Assembly: GCF_003111645.1 (NCBI RefSeq)
Contig: NZ_CP022187.1
Coordinates: 2,666,001-2,730,000 of the forward strand
Source: Parazoarcus communis
GTDB taxonomy: Bacteria; Pseudomonadota; Gammaproteobacteria; Burkholderiales; Rhodocyclaceae
Reading direction: 5' to 3'
DNA: 64,000 bases
The translations under genes were made by a program, and so were the position numbers. The notes beneath the pieces are model-generated. The model ran no database searches. It was not told the origin of the DNA and worked only from the letters and a program-made list of their open reading frames with translations. Positions 9,101-18,263 of this stretch are shown here, piece after piece (within the stretch, counting starts at the first letter, position 1; every line of letters begins with the position of its first letter).

Positions 9101-10234
9101 ATGCGTACGCATGGCTGCCCCCGGTGCGTTTCCGCAACTTCCGGCGCCAAGGCTGGAGCAGCTCAGGTATGCTCGGTGACCCGGTCCTTCCAATGGCTGA
9201 ACGTGACGTACGCCGAGCTTCCCGAACTGAGCGCACTGGAACACGTCATCAAGACCGGCGCGGGCCAGCTCGAGACCCGGGTCGTGCATCAGGTCGACAG
9301 CGGCTCGGGCGCACCGCTCCCGGTGTATGCCATCGCGCTTGGCAATCCCGCGCCCGACGTGCCCGCCATCGGCATATTCGGCGGCGTTCATGGGCTGGAG
9401 CGCATTGGCACCACCGTCGCAATCGCCTATCTGCAGTATCTGGTGACGCGCCTGCAGTGGGACGTGACCCTGCATCAGCAACTCGAAACCGTGCGCTTCG
9501 TGTTCATGCCGCTGATCAACCCTGGCGGCATGCGCCTGGGTACGCGCGCAAACCCCAATGGCGTGGACCTGATGCGCAACGCCCCGCTCGATTCGAGCGA
9601 GCGCGTGCCGATGCTGGTGGGCGGGCAGCGGATCAGCGCGCGCCTGCCGTGGTATCGCGGCGCGAGCAACGCCGGCATGGAAGCCGAGAGCCGGGCCCTA
9701 TGCGACCTGGTTGCAACCGACCTGCTCACACGCAAATTCTCCCTCGCGGTGGACTGCCACTCCGGCTTCGGCATCAGCGACCGCATCTGGTTTCCGTATG
9801 CGCACACGCGCACGCCGTTCAGCCATCTGGCAGAGATTCATGCGCTCAAGGATGTCTTCTACCGCACGCATCTTCACCATCCCTACATCTTCGAGCCCCA
9901 GAGCAGCCAGTATCTGACGCATGGTGACCTGTGGGATTTCCTGCATCTGCGCGCACTCGAAACGCCCGAGCGCATCTTCCTGCCGCTGACACTGGAAATG
10001 GGCTCGTGGCGATGGATCAAGAAGAACCCGCGCCAGCTGCTCAGCCGGCACGGCATGTTCAACCCCTTGATCGCGCACCGGCAGCAGCGTGTCCTGCGGC
10101 GCCATCTGTCGCTGCTCGATTTCCTGTCGCGGGCGAGCTGCAGCCACCTCAGATGGCTGCCGCAGGGCGAGGCACGCGCCGACCACCATGCGCGGGCGAT
10201 GGCGCACTGGTATCCCTCGGCCCCCGGGGCCTGA
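9101..10234 (+). CDS. M14 family zinc carboxypeptidase-like protein
   Basis: Zinc hydrolase of the M14 / succinylglutamate desuccinylase-aspartoacylase superfamily. The first zinc pair is in GGVHGLERIG (HxxE), followed by MPLINPGGMRLGTRANPNGVD and LMRN typical of M14, DCHSGFGISDRIWFPY (third ligand His), and LTLEMGSWRW carrying the catalytic Glu. Substrate unknown, perhaps a peptide amide. The start is unclear: ATG 9101, GTG 9176 (AGG at about -10) and GTG 9203 are all in frame, and residues before about 9203 do not look conserved. An alpha/beta hydrolase gene follows after 38 nt, probably in the same transcript. Confidence 0.75.
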   Translation: MRTHGCPRCVSATSGAKAGAAQVCSVTRSFQWLNVTYAELPELSALEHVIKTGAGQLETRVVHQVDSGSGAPLPVYAIALGNPAPDVPAIGIFGGVHGLERIGTTVAIAYLQYLVTRLQWDVTLHQQLETVRFVFMPLINPGGMRLGTRANPNGVDLMRNAPLDSSERVPMLVGGQRISARLPWYRGASNAGMEAESRALCDLVATDLLTRKFSLAVDCHSGFGISDRIWFPYAHTRTPFSHLAEIHALKDVFYRTHLHHPYIFEPQSSQYLTHGDLWDFLHLRALETPERIFLPLTLEMGSWRWIKKNPRQLLSRHGMFNPLIAHRQQRVLRRHLSLLDFLSRASCSHLRWLPQGEARADHHARAMAHWYPSAPGA

Positions 10235-10272
10235 GTCCGAACCCACCACCCGGCCCCCTGAACACCGAAGCC

Positions 10273-11067
10273 ATGACGACCTGGATTTTTCTGCGCGGAC
10301 TGACACGGGAAAGCCGTCACTGGGGCAGCTTCACCGACACCTTTGCGCACGCGGTACCGGACGCCCGGGTGATCACGCTCGATCTCCCCGGCAACGGCGA
10401 TCTGAATCAGCTCGCCAGCCCGGTGCGGGTCGAGGAGATGGCGGAACACTGTCATGCGGCGCTGCAGGCACTGGCCGTCACAAAGCCGTGCAAGGTGCTG
10501 GCGATGTCGCTCGGCGCAATGGTGACCGTCGCATGGGCCGACGCCCATCCGCAAGACATCGACAGCTGCGTGCTCATCAATACCAGCATGCGCCCGTTCA
10601 GCCCCTTTCATCATCGCCTGCGCCCGCGCAACTATCTGCCCCTGCTGCGGCTGGCGGTCGCGGGCGGCAAGGCGCGCGAGCATGAACGTGCCATTCTCGG
10701 GCTCACCAGCCAGCTCCGCGCCGACAGCGACACGGTGACGGCGGCGTGGACCCGCATTCACGAAGCGCATCCGGTTACCGGCGCCAACGCCCTGCGCCAG
10801 CTGTTCGCTGCCGCCCGCTTTCGCGCGCCAGCGCGGAAGCCTGCCGCTGCCATGCTGCTGCTCGCCAGCACCCGCGACGCCCTGGTCAACGCTGCGTGCT
10901 CTCGCGCACTCGCAGCCGCCTGGCATTGTGAACTGAGGCTCCACCCCAGCGCCGGACATGATCTGCCGCTGGACGACGGCGAGTGGGTGGCGGAGCAGGT
11001 GCGGCAATGGCTCGAACGCAATCCGCACCACCACACGCGCACTCCGGCAGGTGACGCCCGGCGCTGA
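10273..11067 (+). CDS. Alpha/beta hydrolase
   Basis: 264-residue serine hydrolase. Nucleophile elbow VLAMSLGAMVT, acid in LLASTRDALV, and histidine in SAGHDLPLDD complete the triad; the oxyanion strand MTTWIFLRGLTRESRHWGSF starts the protein. The ATG at 10273 begins directly at that strand. It follows the M14-like gene closely. Substrate not predictable; thioesterase, lipase and lactonase relatives share this pattern. Confidence 0.85.
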   Translation: MTTWIFLRGLTRESRHWGSFTDTFAHAVPDARVITLDLPGNGDLNQLASPVRVEEMAEHCHAALQALAVTKPCKVLAMSLGAMVTVAWADAHPQDIDSCVLINTSMRPFSPFHHRLRPRNYLPLLRLAVAGGKAREHERAILGLTSQLRADSDTVTAAWTRIHEAHPVTGANALRQLFAAARFRAPARKPAAAMLLLASTRDALVNAACSRALAAAWHCELRLHPSAGHDLPLDDGEWVAEQVRQWLERNPHHHTRTPAGDARR

Positions 11068-11255
11068 GCCACCACGGCCTGACAGCCGCCCTGCACCGGC
11101 AGGGGGTCCGGCGCAAGGCATGTTCAGACCTTCTTTTCCAGCAAACACCGGGAAGCACACTCGGGCCGGGACGAACGCCCGGGCAGCGGGCCTGATCGGG
11201 TATCCTGCGGCCATCCTCATGCAAACACAGGCTCCGGCCTGCGCCCTCGCTCATC

Positions 11256-11678
11256 ATGCTGCCCGACGCCGACCCCGCCCTCAGCCTCGAATGGTCCACC
11301 CTGCAGGACAACCATGAACGCTATGAGCGCGGCCTGATGTGGCTCAAGCTGCTGTCAGTGACGCTGTCGGCCATCGCCCTGATCAGCGGCAGCGCAGCAC
11401 ACTGGATGGCCTTCCTGGTCGCCGTGCTATGGGCTCAGGAAGCGATCCTGCGGACGTTTCAGGCGCGCCTGTCGGTGCGTATCCTGCGCATCGAAGCGCT
11501 CGTGCGCGAGGGAGCCGACACAACGGCCGCCTGCCAGCTGCACAGCGAATGGGAGGCGGCGCGTGGCAGCACGGCCGGGCTCATCGCCGAATATGCGCGC
11601 AATGCGCTGCGCCCCACCGTGGCCTTTCCGCACGCGGTGCTGGTGCTTGCACTCGGGGGGATGTCACTGCTGGACTGA
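11256..11678 (+). CDS. Small two- or three-helix membrane protein, hypothetical
   Basis: 140 residues with hydrophobic stretches WLKLLSVTLSAIALISG, WMAFLVAVLWAQEAIL and a C-terminal AVLVLALGGMSLLD, separated by a charged segment of about 50 residues. I do not recognise a named family. It sits between the hydrolase pair and the TRAP permease on the same strand. Confidence 0.6.
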   Translation: MLPDADPALSLEWSTLQDNHERYERGLMWLKLLSVTLSAIALISGSAAHWMAFLVAVLWAQEAILRTFQARLSVRILRIEALVREGADTTAACQLHSEWEAARGSTAGLIAEYARNALRPTVAFPHAVLVLALGGMSLLD

Positions 11679-11801
11679 ACACGGCCTTGACCAGGCAATG
11701 GCTGCGACAAGATACTGAAACCCGAGCCGGCACCGGGCTGCCTGACGCAGACGGGGCCACTGTCACCCGGCCATCGCCACACCGAACCTGGGGGAGTGCG
11801 C

Positions 11802-14405
11802 ATGAGCGATGCCAGCAAGACGGATTCCGGTCCCGATGTCGCGCGCAAGCGCAGCCTGAACACCGCCAACATGGCGATGGGGCTGCGCCATCCGCAAGGG
11901 CCGGTCGCTACGCTGCTGGTCGCAGCCGGGCTGACATGGTCAGCGTTTCAGCTCTGGGTCGCCTCTCCGCTGCCGGAACTGCTCGGCGTACTGGTGTTCA
12001 ACGAGACCCGTATCCGCTCGCTGCACCTTGCCTTTGCGGTGCTGCTCGCCTTTCTCGCCTACCCGGCACGGCGCAGTGCGGATGCCGGCACGGTGCCGGT
12101 GCACGACGTCGTCCTTGCCGTGCTCGCAGCGCTGGGCGCGGGCTACCTCGCGCTGTTCTATGCCTCGGTCAGCGCGCACACGGGCGATCCCACGGATTTC
12201 GAAGTGGCGGCCGCTGCCGTCGGCCTGGGCCTGTTGCTCGAGGCCGCGCGGCGGGTGCTCGGCCTGCCGATGGTGATGATGGCCCTGGCCCTGCTCGGCT
12301 ACATCTTCCTCGGCCAGTGGATGCCCGACCTGATTGCGCACAAGGGCGCATCCTTCGGCAGAACCATGAGCCACATGTGGCTGACCACCGAAGGGGTGTT
12401 CGGCGTCGCGCTCGGGGTGTCGGCCGGGCTCATCTTTCTGTTCGTGCTCTTCGGCGCCCTGCTCGAAACCGCAGGGGCAGGCAGCTACTTCATCCGCAGC
12501 GCGGTGGCGCTGCTCGGACACATGCGCGGCGGCCCGGCCAAGGCAGCGGTCGTCGCTTCGGCAGCGACCGGCCTGATTTCAGGCTCGTCGATCACCAACG
12601 TGGTCACGACCGGCCCGCTCACCATCCCGCTGATCAAGCGCGTCGGCTATCCAGCGGAAAAGGCCGCCGCGATCGAGGTGGCAGCCTCGGTCAATGGTCA
12701 GGTCATGCCACCGGTCATGGGCGCAGCGGCCTTCCTGATGGTCGAATATGTCGGCGTGCCCTATGTGCAGGTGCTCAAGCATGCACTGATCTCGGCCATG
12801 GTGTCCTACCTCGGCCTGCTCTACATCGTGCATCTCGAAGCGGTGAAGGCGGATCTGCGCGGCCTGCCGCGCCGCCACTCGCCGCACTGGCAACGCTCGC
12901 TGAAGAACTTCGCGCTCGGCTTCCTCGGCATCGCGCTGGTGCTGGCCGTCGTATCCGTCATCGGCACCGTCGTCCACGCCGTGCTGCCGAATCTGTCGTT
13001 CATGGTCATGGCTGGCCTGCTGCTGGTGGCCTACGTGGTGCTGCTGCGCATGAGCCTGCCACACGCAGGCGAAACGCTGCCAGCCGACGCGCCGATCACC
13101 AGTCTGCCCGAGTTCGCCCCGACCCTGCGTTCAGGCATGCACTTCCTGCTGCCCGTCGGCGCACTGGTCTGGAATCTGGTCATCGAGCAGCTTTCACCCA
13201 CCCGCGCCGCCTTCTGGGCGACGCTTTTCCTGGCGTTCATCGTGCTGACGCAACGTCCGCTGATGGCCTGGTTCCGCGGTGACCGCAAGGTCACCGATGC
13301 CGCCTGGGAAGGCATGCAGGATCTCGTCGATGGTCTGGCCGCCGGTGCCCGCAACATGATTACGGTGGCGATCGCAACGGCGACGGCCGGCATCATCGTC
13401 GGCACCGTGACCCTCACCGGCATCGGACTGGTCATGACCGAACTCGTCACTGCGCTGTCGGGGGGCAACATCATCGTCATGCTCGCCCTCGTGGCAATGA
13501 TCTGTCTGGTGCTCGGCATGGGGCTGCCGACGACGGCGAACTACATCGTGGTGTCCTCGCTGATGGCACCGGTCATCGTCAACATCGGCGCCCAGAACGG
13601 GCTCTTCGTTCCCCTCATCGCCGCCCACCTGTTCGTCTTCTACTTCGGGCTGATGGCCGACATCACGCCACCGGTGGGGCTGGCCTCCTATGCCGCTGCC
13701 AGCATTGCGCTGGCAAACCCCATGCGTACCGGCATCATCGCCTTCCGCTACTCGATGCGCATGGCGCTGCTGCCCTTCATGTTCGTGCTCAACCCCAAGC
13801 TGCTGCTGATCGGGGTCGACGGGATCGGCCACACCCTGATCACCCTCGCCAGCGCAACCCTGGCCGGCTTTGCCTTCATCTCGGTCAATCAGGGCTGGCT
13901 GCTGATCCGCAGCACGACCACCGAGCGCCTGCTGATGCTGGCTTCAGTCTTCATGCTTTTTCACCCCGGGCTGTTCATGGACCCGCTGAACACGCCCTAT
14001 CATCAGCTCAACGGAACGGCGGCCGAAGCGGCCATCCTCGACGCGCCGGACCGCACCCAGATGCGCGTGCTGCTGAGCGGCACGACGCTCGAAGGCGAAC
14101 AGGTCGAACGCGGCATTCTGCTGCCGCTGGGCGCCCCTGCCGCCACGGCCATCAGCCGCCTCGCCAACAGTGGCATCGACGCCACACTCGTCGATGAGGG
14201 CTTCACCGTCCGTGGCGTCGACTTCGGCAGTCAGGCGGACAAGCTTGGCATCGAAGCCGGCTTTCGCATCATTGCGGTGGAGGTGCCGGGAGACCGCTTC
14301 GCACGGGAGTGGATGTTCGTGCCAGCGCTGCTGCTGCTCGCATGGGTCGCGCGTCGCCAGCGCCAGCGCCGCGACACCGTCCGCAGCATGCCGCACACGA
14401 ATTGA
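11802..14405 (+). CDS. TRAP transporter fused permease (4TM/12TM) with C-terminal DUF3394-type region
   Basis: Tripartite ATP-independent periplasmic transporter permease in which the small and large membrane subunits are fused, 867 residues and nearly all hydrophobic. Characteristic large-subunit motifs: SGLISGSSITNVVTTGPLTI-like and the paired LGMGLPTTANYIVVSSL and LMADITPPVGLASYAAASIA. The last ~130 residues form a soluble PDZ-like segment (GSQADKLGIEAGFRI) plus a final TM, as in DUF3394-bearing TRAP permeases. ATG 11802 has GGGGGAG 5-6 nt upstream. Such permeases work with a TAXI-type substrate-binding protein, but none is encoded next to it here, so the substrate cannot be inferred from context. 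Confidence 0.92.
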   Translation: MSDASKTDSGPDVARKRSLNTANMAMGLRHPQGPVATLLVAAGLTWSAFQLWVASPLPELLGVLVFNETRIRSLHLAFAVLLAFLAYPARRSADAGTVPVHDVVLAVLAALGAGYLALFYASVSAHTGDPTDFEVAAAAVGLGLLLEAARRVLGLPMVMMALALLGYIFLGQWMPDLIAHKGASFGRTMSHMWLTTEGVFGVALGVSAGLIFLFVLFGALLETAGAGSYFIRSAVALLGHMRGGPAKAAVVASAATGLISGSSITNVVTTGPLTIPLIKRVGYPAEKAAAIEVAASVNGQVMPPVMGAAAFLMVEYVGVPYVQVLKHALISAMVSYLGLLYIVHLEAVKADLRGLPRRHSPHWQRSLKNFALGFLGIALVLAVVSVIGTVVHAVLPNLSFMVMAGLLLVAYVVLLRMSLPHAGETLPADAPITSLPEFAPTLRSGMHFLLPVGALVWNLVIEQLSPTRAAFWATLFLAFIVLTQRPLMAWFRGDRKVTDAAWEGMQDLVDGLAAGARNMITVAIATATAGIIVGTVTLTGIGLVMTELVTALSGGNIIVMLALVAMICLVLGMGLPTTANYIVVSSLMAPVIVNIGAQNGLFVPLIAAHLFVFYFGLMADITPPVGLASYAAASIALANPMRTGIIAFRYSMRMALLPFMFVLNPKLLLIGVDGIGHTLITLASATLAGFAFISVNQGWLLIRSTTTERLLMLASVFMLFHPGLFMDPLNTPYHQLNGTAAEAAILDAPDRTQMRVLLSGTTLEGEQVERGILLPLGAPAATAISRLANSGIDATLVDEGFTVRGVDFGSQADKLGIEAGFRIIAVEVPGDRFAREWMFVPALLLLAWVARRQRQRRDTVRSMPHTN

Positions 14406-14593
14406 CCGCCAGGCGCGGGTCTGCAACCGCCGCAGAGCACCGGCCAGCAGACGAAGTGCGCGGCTTCGCGCGGCATTCGCCACATTCTCAGAAATATGCT
14501 TTCAGACATAGCTCGCCGGCGTGGTCCAGCGCACAATCAGCCCGTTCAGCATGCTTCGGACTTGACCCTGCCATGTGTCATGCATGTGCATAA

Positions 14594-15301
14594 AGGATTG
14601 CCCGCGAGGAGAAGCGCAGAACCGAGCTGGAGGTCGTGCGCGACGTGCGCAAGTATTACAACGGCGTTCACTTCACCCCGCACATGAAAGCGCTCGCCAG
14701 CGACACGCTCGCACGATTTGAGGCACTTGAGGATCTCACCGCCCGGCTGTACCCGAATGCCTCCCTGCGCGTGAAGCGCACCGACTATCTGCGCACCAAG
14801 ACGACCACCGCGGTGACCCGCTCCATGCTGCACGAGGCCCGCTACGCCAGCCGCCTGAGCAAGGAGGCCCCGGCAAATGCGATGGGACTCCCGCTGAACG
14901 CCCCGCTCACCCTCGCTGCGGAGGCACCGCTACCGCCCTTCGATGCCCGGCTGGAGGACCTGATCGCCGATGCCATGCAGTTCAACCCGGACAAACAGCG
15001 CCTTGAACTGGCCGTGCAGGCCGCATCCTTCAAGATCGACGAAGCCAGAAGCGGCCACCTGCCCACAATCGGGCTGGAGGCCAGCACCTACACGGTGTGG
15101 AACGACTGCCAGGGCGGCCTTTTCAACGACGACAACCGCGACGGCTGGACGATCGGCATCGGCATCGAGGTGGAACTGCGCATCACCGCCGCTGGCATGG
15201 ACAAGGAAACGCTCAAGGACATCGTTGACCGTGCCCACATCGTCTGCCCCTACTCCAACGCCACCCGGGGCAACATCAAGGTCACCCTGACACTGGTCTG
15301 A
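14594..15301 (+). pseudogene. Chimeric remnant: TolC-family outer membrane factor fragment fused in frame to the C-terminus of Ohr
   Basis: Open frame after a TAA at 14591-14593. The first ~190 codons are the middle of a TolC/OEP protein (EEKRRTELEVVRDVRKYYNG, a helical hairpin region, then RLELAVQAASFKIDEARSGH and LFNDDNRDGWTIGIG). The reading then passes straight into the last ~45 residues of an organic hydroperoxide resistance protein: ELRITAAGMDKETLKDIVDR and VCPYSNATRGNIKVTLTLV, with the resolving-cysteine motif VCPYSNATRGN. The TolC part lacks signal peptide, N-terminus and C-terminus, and Ohr lacks its first two thirds including the catalytic cysteine. A deletion joining the two genes is the simplest explanation. 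No good ribosome-binding site is seen; GTG 14636 could start a 221-residue product. Confidence 0.75.
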
Positions 15302-15324
15302 GCCGCGCCCGGCAGCGGGACACG

Positions 15325-15350
15325 AGGCCCGGGAACCCCCTCCCGGGCCT
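15325..15350 (+). terminator. Rho-independent-like terminator after the Ohr remnant
   Basis: Perfect 10-bp stem AGGCCCGGGA (15325-15334) / TCCCGGGCCT (15341-15350), 6-nt loop, followed by TTCGTCATTCG. Probably the original ohr terminator. Confidence 0.7.
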
Positions 15351-15412
15351 TTCGTCATTCGTCGCCGGGCACCATCCGCCCATTTCGTTTGCCGAATGTG
15401 GCCGCACCCGAC

Positions 15413-17053
15413 TCAGATTGGCGCGGGCGGCACGGATGGCGCGACATGCTGCGTCGCCATCGGCTCTCCCACGTAGCGCTGAACGCGAGGCTCGTCCGGC
15501 CCCAAGTGAAAGGACAGACGCTGCTCGCGGAGACCCGCATCGGCAGCAGTAAATCGCTCAAGCCTGCGCTGATGCTCGATCCAGTTCTCGTCGAGGAAGT
15601 ATTCGATATAGCGCCCGGGCAAGGTCGTATCCCTGAACAGGCCCCATGACAGCGCGCCCTGGCGCAAGCGTGCGCGACGCGTCTTCTGCATCACCGCATT
15701 GAAGGCGGCAGCGGCGGACGGGTCGATCAGGTATTCGATCGTGACCATGACCGGCCCCTCGTTGGGCGCGATCTCGATGATCGGCTCCGGCGCCCGTCCT
15801 GCAGGCGGTACCGGCGTATGGTCGGCATCCGGCCCGCCACCTACGCTCAAGTGCCGCGTCAGCGCCAGGAGCAGCGGCCCGAGCGCGGCTGCGATCGCGA
15901 TACTCACGCTCACGGTGGTCAGGCTCGCCACATAACCCCACAGCGCAGCACCCACCGCACTGCCGCCCATCAGCGCCATCTGGTAGATCGACATGCCGCG
16001 CGCGCGCACCCAGTTGGGCAAGGCGAGCTGGGCGGCCAGGGTGAGCGAGTTCGCCGTCGCAATCCAGGCCATGCCGGCCAGGGCACTTGCCGGCATCGCA
16101 AGCCAGATATTGGGCGCGAGCACCACCAGCAGCGCCGCGACCGCATGTACGCCGGTGCCCCATGCCACGAATTCGTCCCGACTGATGCCGCGACGCAGGC
16201 GGGGCAGGAACAGCGCGGTGAGAATCGCGCCCGCCCCCATCGCAGCCAGCAATGCGGTGAAGGTCGTCGCGCCGCCCTCGAGCTTGCGCGCAATCAGTGG
16301 CAGCAGTGCAAGCAGTGCGCTCGATTGCAGGAAGAAGCCGAAGATTCTCAGCAGTACCACGCGCATTCGCGGCGACTGTACGACATGCTGCAGCCCCACC
16401 CGCATCGCGCCAAAGAAGCGCTCGCCGGGCAAGGCGCTCACTTTCGGCTCCGAACGCCAGCGCAGGATGATCACGAAGGCGATGATCGACAGCAAGGCAT
16501 TGAGCAGGAACACGTACTGACTGCCGACGCTGGCGAGCAGCATGCCAGCTACCACCGGCCCGACGATGCGCGACATGTTCATGGCAATGCCGTTCAGCGC
16601 CAGCGCGGCCGACAGGTCATGCCGCGGCACGACCTCGGGCACGATCGCCGCGAACACCGGCCAGCGCATGGCCATCCCGATACCGTTGGCGAAGGTGAGC
16701 GCCAGCAGCAGGGGCGCGCTGAGGCCGTCGGCAAATGCCAGCGCGCTGAGCACCAGCGCCGTCGCCGCGACCCATAGCTGGGTGACCGCAAAGTAACGCC
16801 GCCGGTCGACGATGTCGGCCAAGGCGCCGCTCGGCAGCCCAAGCACGAACACCGGCAGGGTCGAGGCCGCCTGCACCATCGCCACCATGAACACGCTGTC
16901 GGTCAGCGTCGTCATCACCCATGCCGACGCGACGTCATTCATCCACATGGTGACGTTGGCCGCCAGCCAGGCCATCCACAGCATCCGGAACACCGGGTCG
17001 CGCAGCGGAGCCATCGTGGAAGGCGCTTGTTTCGGATCGGCCGGCGTGGTCAT
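15413..17053 (-). CDS. MFS exporter (EntS-like, MFS_3/DUF894) with C-terminal ABM-like domain
   Basis: Major facilitator of about 546 residues. The first ~400 residues hold about 12 TM helices beginning LRDPVFRMLWMAWLAANVTM and include the loop motif GALADIVDRRRYF. This matches the enterobactin-exporter-like MFS_3 group. After the last helix a soluble tail of roughly 130 residues (MVTIEYLIDPSAAAAFNAVM, RQGALSWGLFRDTTLPGRYI) resembles antibiotic-biosynthesis-monooxygenase / dabb-fold domains, a fusion known in this group. Start ATG 17053 follows GAGG at about -12; an in-frame ATG at 17128 would add 25 unlikely residues. Substrate unknown; small-molecule efflux is inferred. Confidence 0.85.
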   Translation of the reverse strand: MTTPADPKQAPSTMAPLRDPVFRMLWMAWLAANVTMWMNDVASAWVMTTLTDSVFMVAMVQAASTLPVFVLGLPSGALADIVDRRRYFAVTQLWVAATALVLSALAFADGLSAPLLLALTFANGIGMAMRWPVFAAIVPEVVPRHDLSAALALNGIAMNMSRIVGPVVAGMLLASVGSQYVFLLNALLSIIAFVIILRWRSEPKVSALPGERFFGAMRVGLQHVVQSPRMRVVLLRIFGFFLQSSALLALLPLIARKLEGGATTFTALLAAMGAGAILTALFLPRLRRGISRDEFVAWGTGVHAVAALLVVLAPNIWLAMPASALAGMAWIATANSLTLAAQLALPNWVRARGMSIYQMALMGGSAVGAALWGYVASLTTVSVSIAIAAALGPLLLALTRHLSVGGGPDADHTPVPPAGRAPEPIIEIAPNEGPVMVTIEYLIDPSAAAAFNAVMQKTRRARLRQGALSWGLFRDTTLPGRYIEYFLDENWIEHQRRLERFTAADAGLREQRLSFHLGPDEPRVQRYVGEPMATQHVAPSVPPAPI

Positions 17054-17165
17054 TGGTTCGGGCCTCGTTAGGGTGAGCGCGTCAGCGGCGCCCACCGAAG
17101 TATCACTGGCTGCGGCGCGCGCAGTCAATTGAGACGCCGCGTCTCAAAACCTCATCTGCATCCTA

Positions 17166-17324
17166 AAACCGCAGATGTAAGAGTGATGGCGGCGAACCTG
17201 CCGTGCCACTGATGGAACGTGGCTGATCTGATGCCGCGCTCGCGACACAGCCTCGGTACCGGGGAGACCCTGCCTGCTTGGGAATAGCAGTGATCTGACT
17301 GTCCTAAAAACGGGGGGCCTTCAC
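17166..17324 (-). pseudogene. Decayed IS3-family OrfA (transposase helix-turn-helix subunit) fragment
   Basis: Leftward, across one stop codon and one frameshift, the sequence reads KAPRF*DSQITAIPKQA then GRVSPVPRLCRERGIRSATF and HQWHGRFAAI. This follows the IS3 OrfA N-terminus (xxRFTDSQIIAILKQAExGxPVxELCREHGxSxATFYxWRxKYGG). Only the HTH remains; OrfB and recognisable ends are absent. Confidence 0.65.
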
Positions 17325-17591
17325 ATTGAGCGCCCTCCGGCTGCAAGTGGAAAGTTCGACTTCCCAGGGCAGTGATTCTCAGGGGGGGACAAGCACATCA
17401 GCTGCAGGTCCAATCAGGATCATTGCTCATATCGAGGCACGGCATCCCTCGATTAGTCGACGTTCATGAACAGTGTCTTTCCATAGCCCCGGATTATCCG
17501 TCGCGCCGTAATCGGTACGCTTGCCTCCAGTACGACGGAGCACCCGTTCCGCCGTGCCTTCGCAAGGTACTGACAAGGACAGGAGGACATC

Positions 17592-18221
17592 ATGAACGCA
17601 CCACTCCCCAACAACGCAGCACAGCTGCATCGGACACCCACCCACCCGGTCGATCCGGTCTTCGTCGAGCGCTGGTCGCCGCGTGCCTTCACGGCGTCAG
17701 CCATGCCCCGCGCTGAGCTGATGACAATGCTCGAGGCGGCGCGCTGGGCGCCGTCGGCATACAACATCCAGCCCTGGCGCTTCGTGCATGCGATGCGCCA
17801 GGACGCACACTGGGACGACTTTGTCGGCCTGCTCGACCCCTTCAACGCGCGCTGGGCACGCAATGCATCCGCGCTGATCTTCCTGCTGTCGGACCGCTTC
17901 ATGCCCGCGCGCGAGTCCGGGCCCGCCACGCCCTCAAGCACGCACGCGTTCGACGCCGGCGCAGCGTGGGCACAACTGGCCCTGCAGGCCACGATGCTGG
18001 GCTACCAGGCCCATGCGATGGCAGGAATTGTGCACGACGAAGTGCGCACGAAGCTCGCGGTCCCGGACAACTTTCAGATCGAGATCGCCATCGCAGTCGG
18101 CCGCCAGGCGTCGCCTGCGAGCTTGCCCGACGGTTTGCGCGAGCGCGAAGTGCCCAGCACGCGACTGGCGCTCGACCAGATCGCGTTTGCCGGACGATTT
18201 CCCGACCCTGCGCTCGACTGA
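17592..18221 (+). CDS. Nitroreductase family protein
   Basis: 209-residue FMN-dependent nitroreductase fold. WSPRAFTASAMPRAELMTML and EAARWAPSAYNIQPWRFVHA give the FMN-phosphate and ring-binding segments, and AWAQLALQATMLGYQAHAMA plus IEIAIAVGRQA give the C-terminal FMN site. Strong AGGAGG lies just upstream of ATG 17592. Likely an NAD(P)H oxidoreductase of small electrophiles; the natural substrate is unknown. The EamA permease gene follows after 42 nt on the same strand, suggesting co-transcription. Confidence 0.88.
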   Translation: MNAPLPNNAAQLHRTPTHPVDPVFVERWSPRAFTASAMPRAELMTMLEAARWAPSAYNIQPWRFVHAMRQDAHWDDFVGLLDPFNARWARNASALIFLLSDRFMPARESGPATPSSTHAFDAGAAWAQLALQATMLGYQAHAMAGIVHDEVRTKLAVPDNFQIEIAIAVGRQASPASLPDGLREREVPSTRLALDQIAFAGRFPDPALD

Positions 18222-18263
18222 GGGACGCCCCCACCCTGCCCCGCTTCGCTGGAGTCTTCCATC

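Noticed and set aside
17327-17591. Possible insertion-sequence terminal repeat (GATTCTCAGGGGGG)
   Set aside because: No matching partner end was found near the IS3 remnant.
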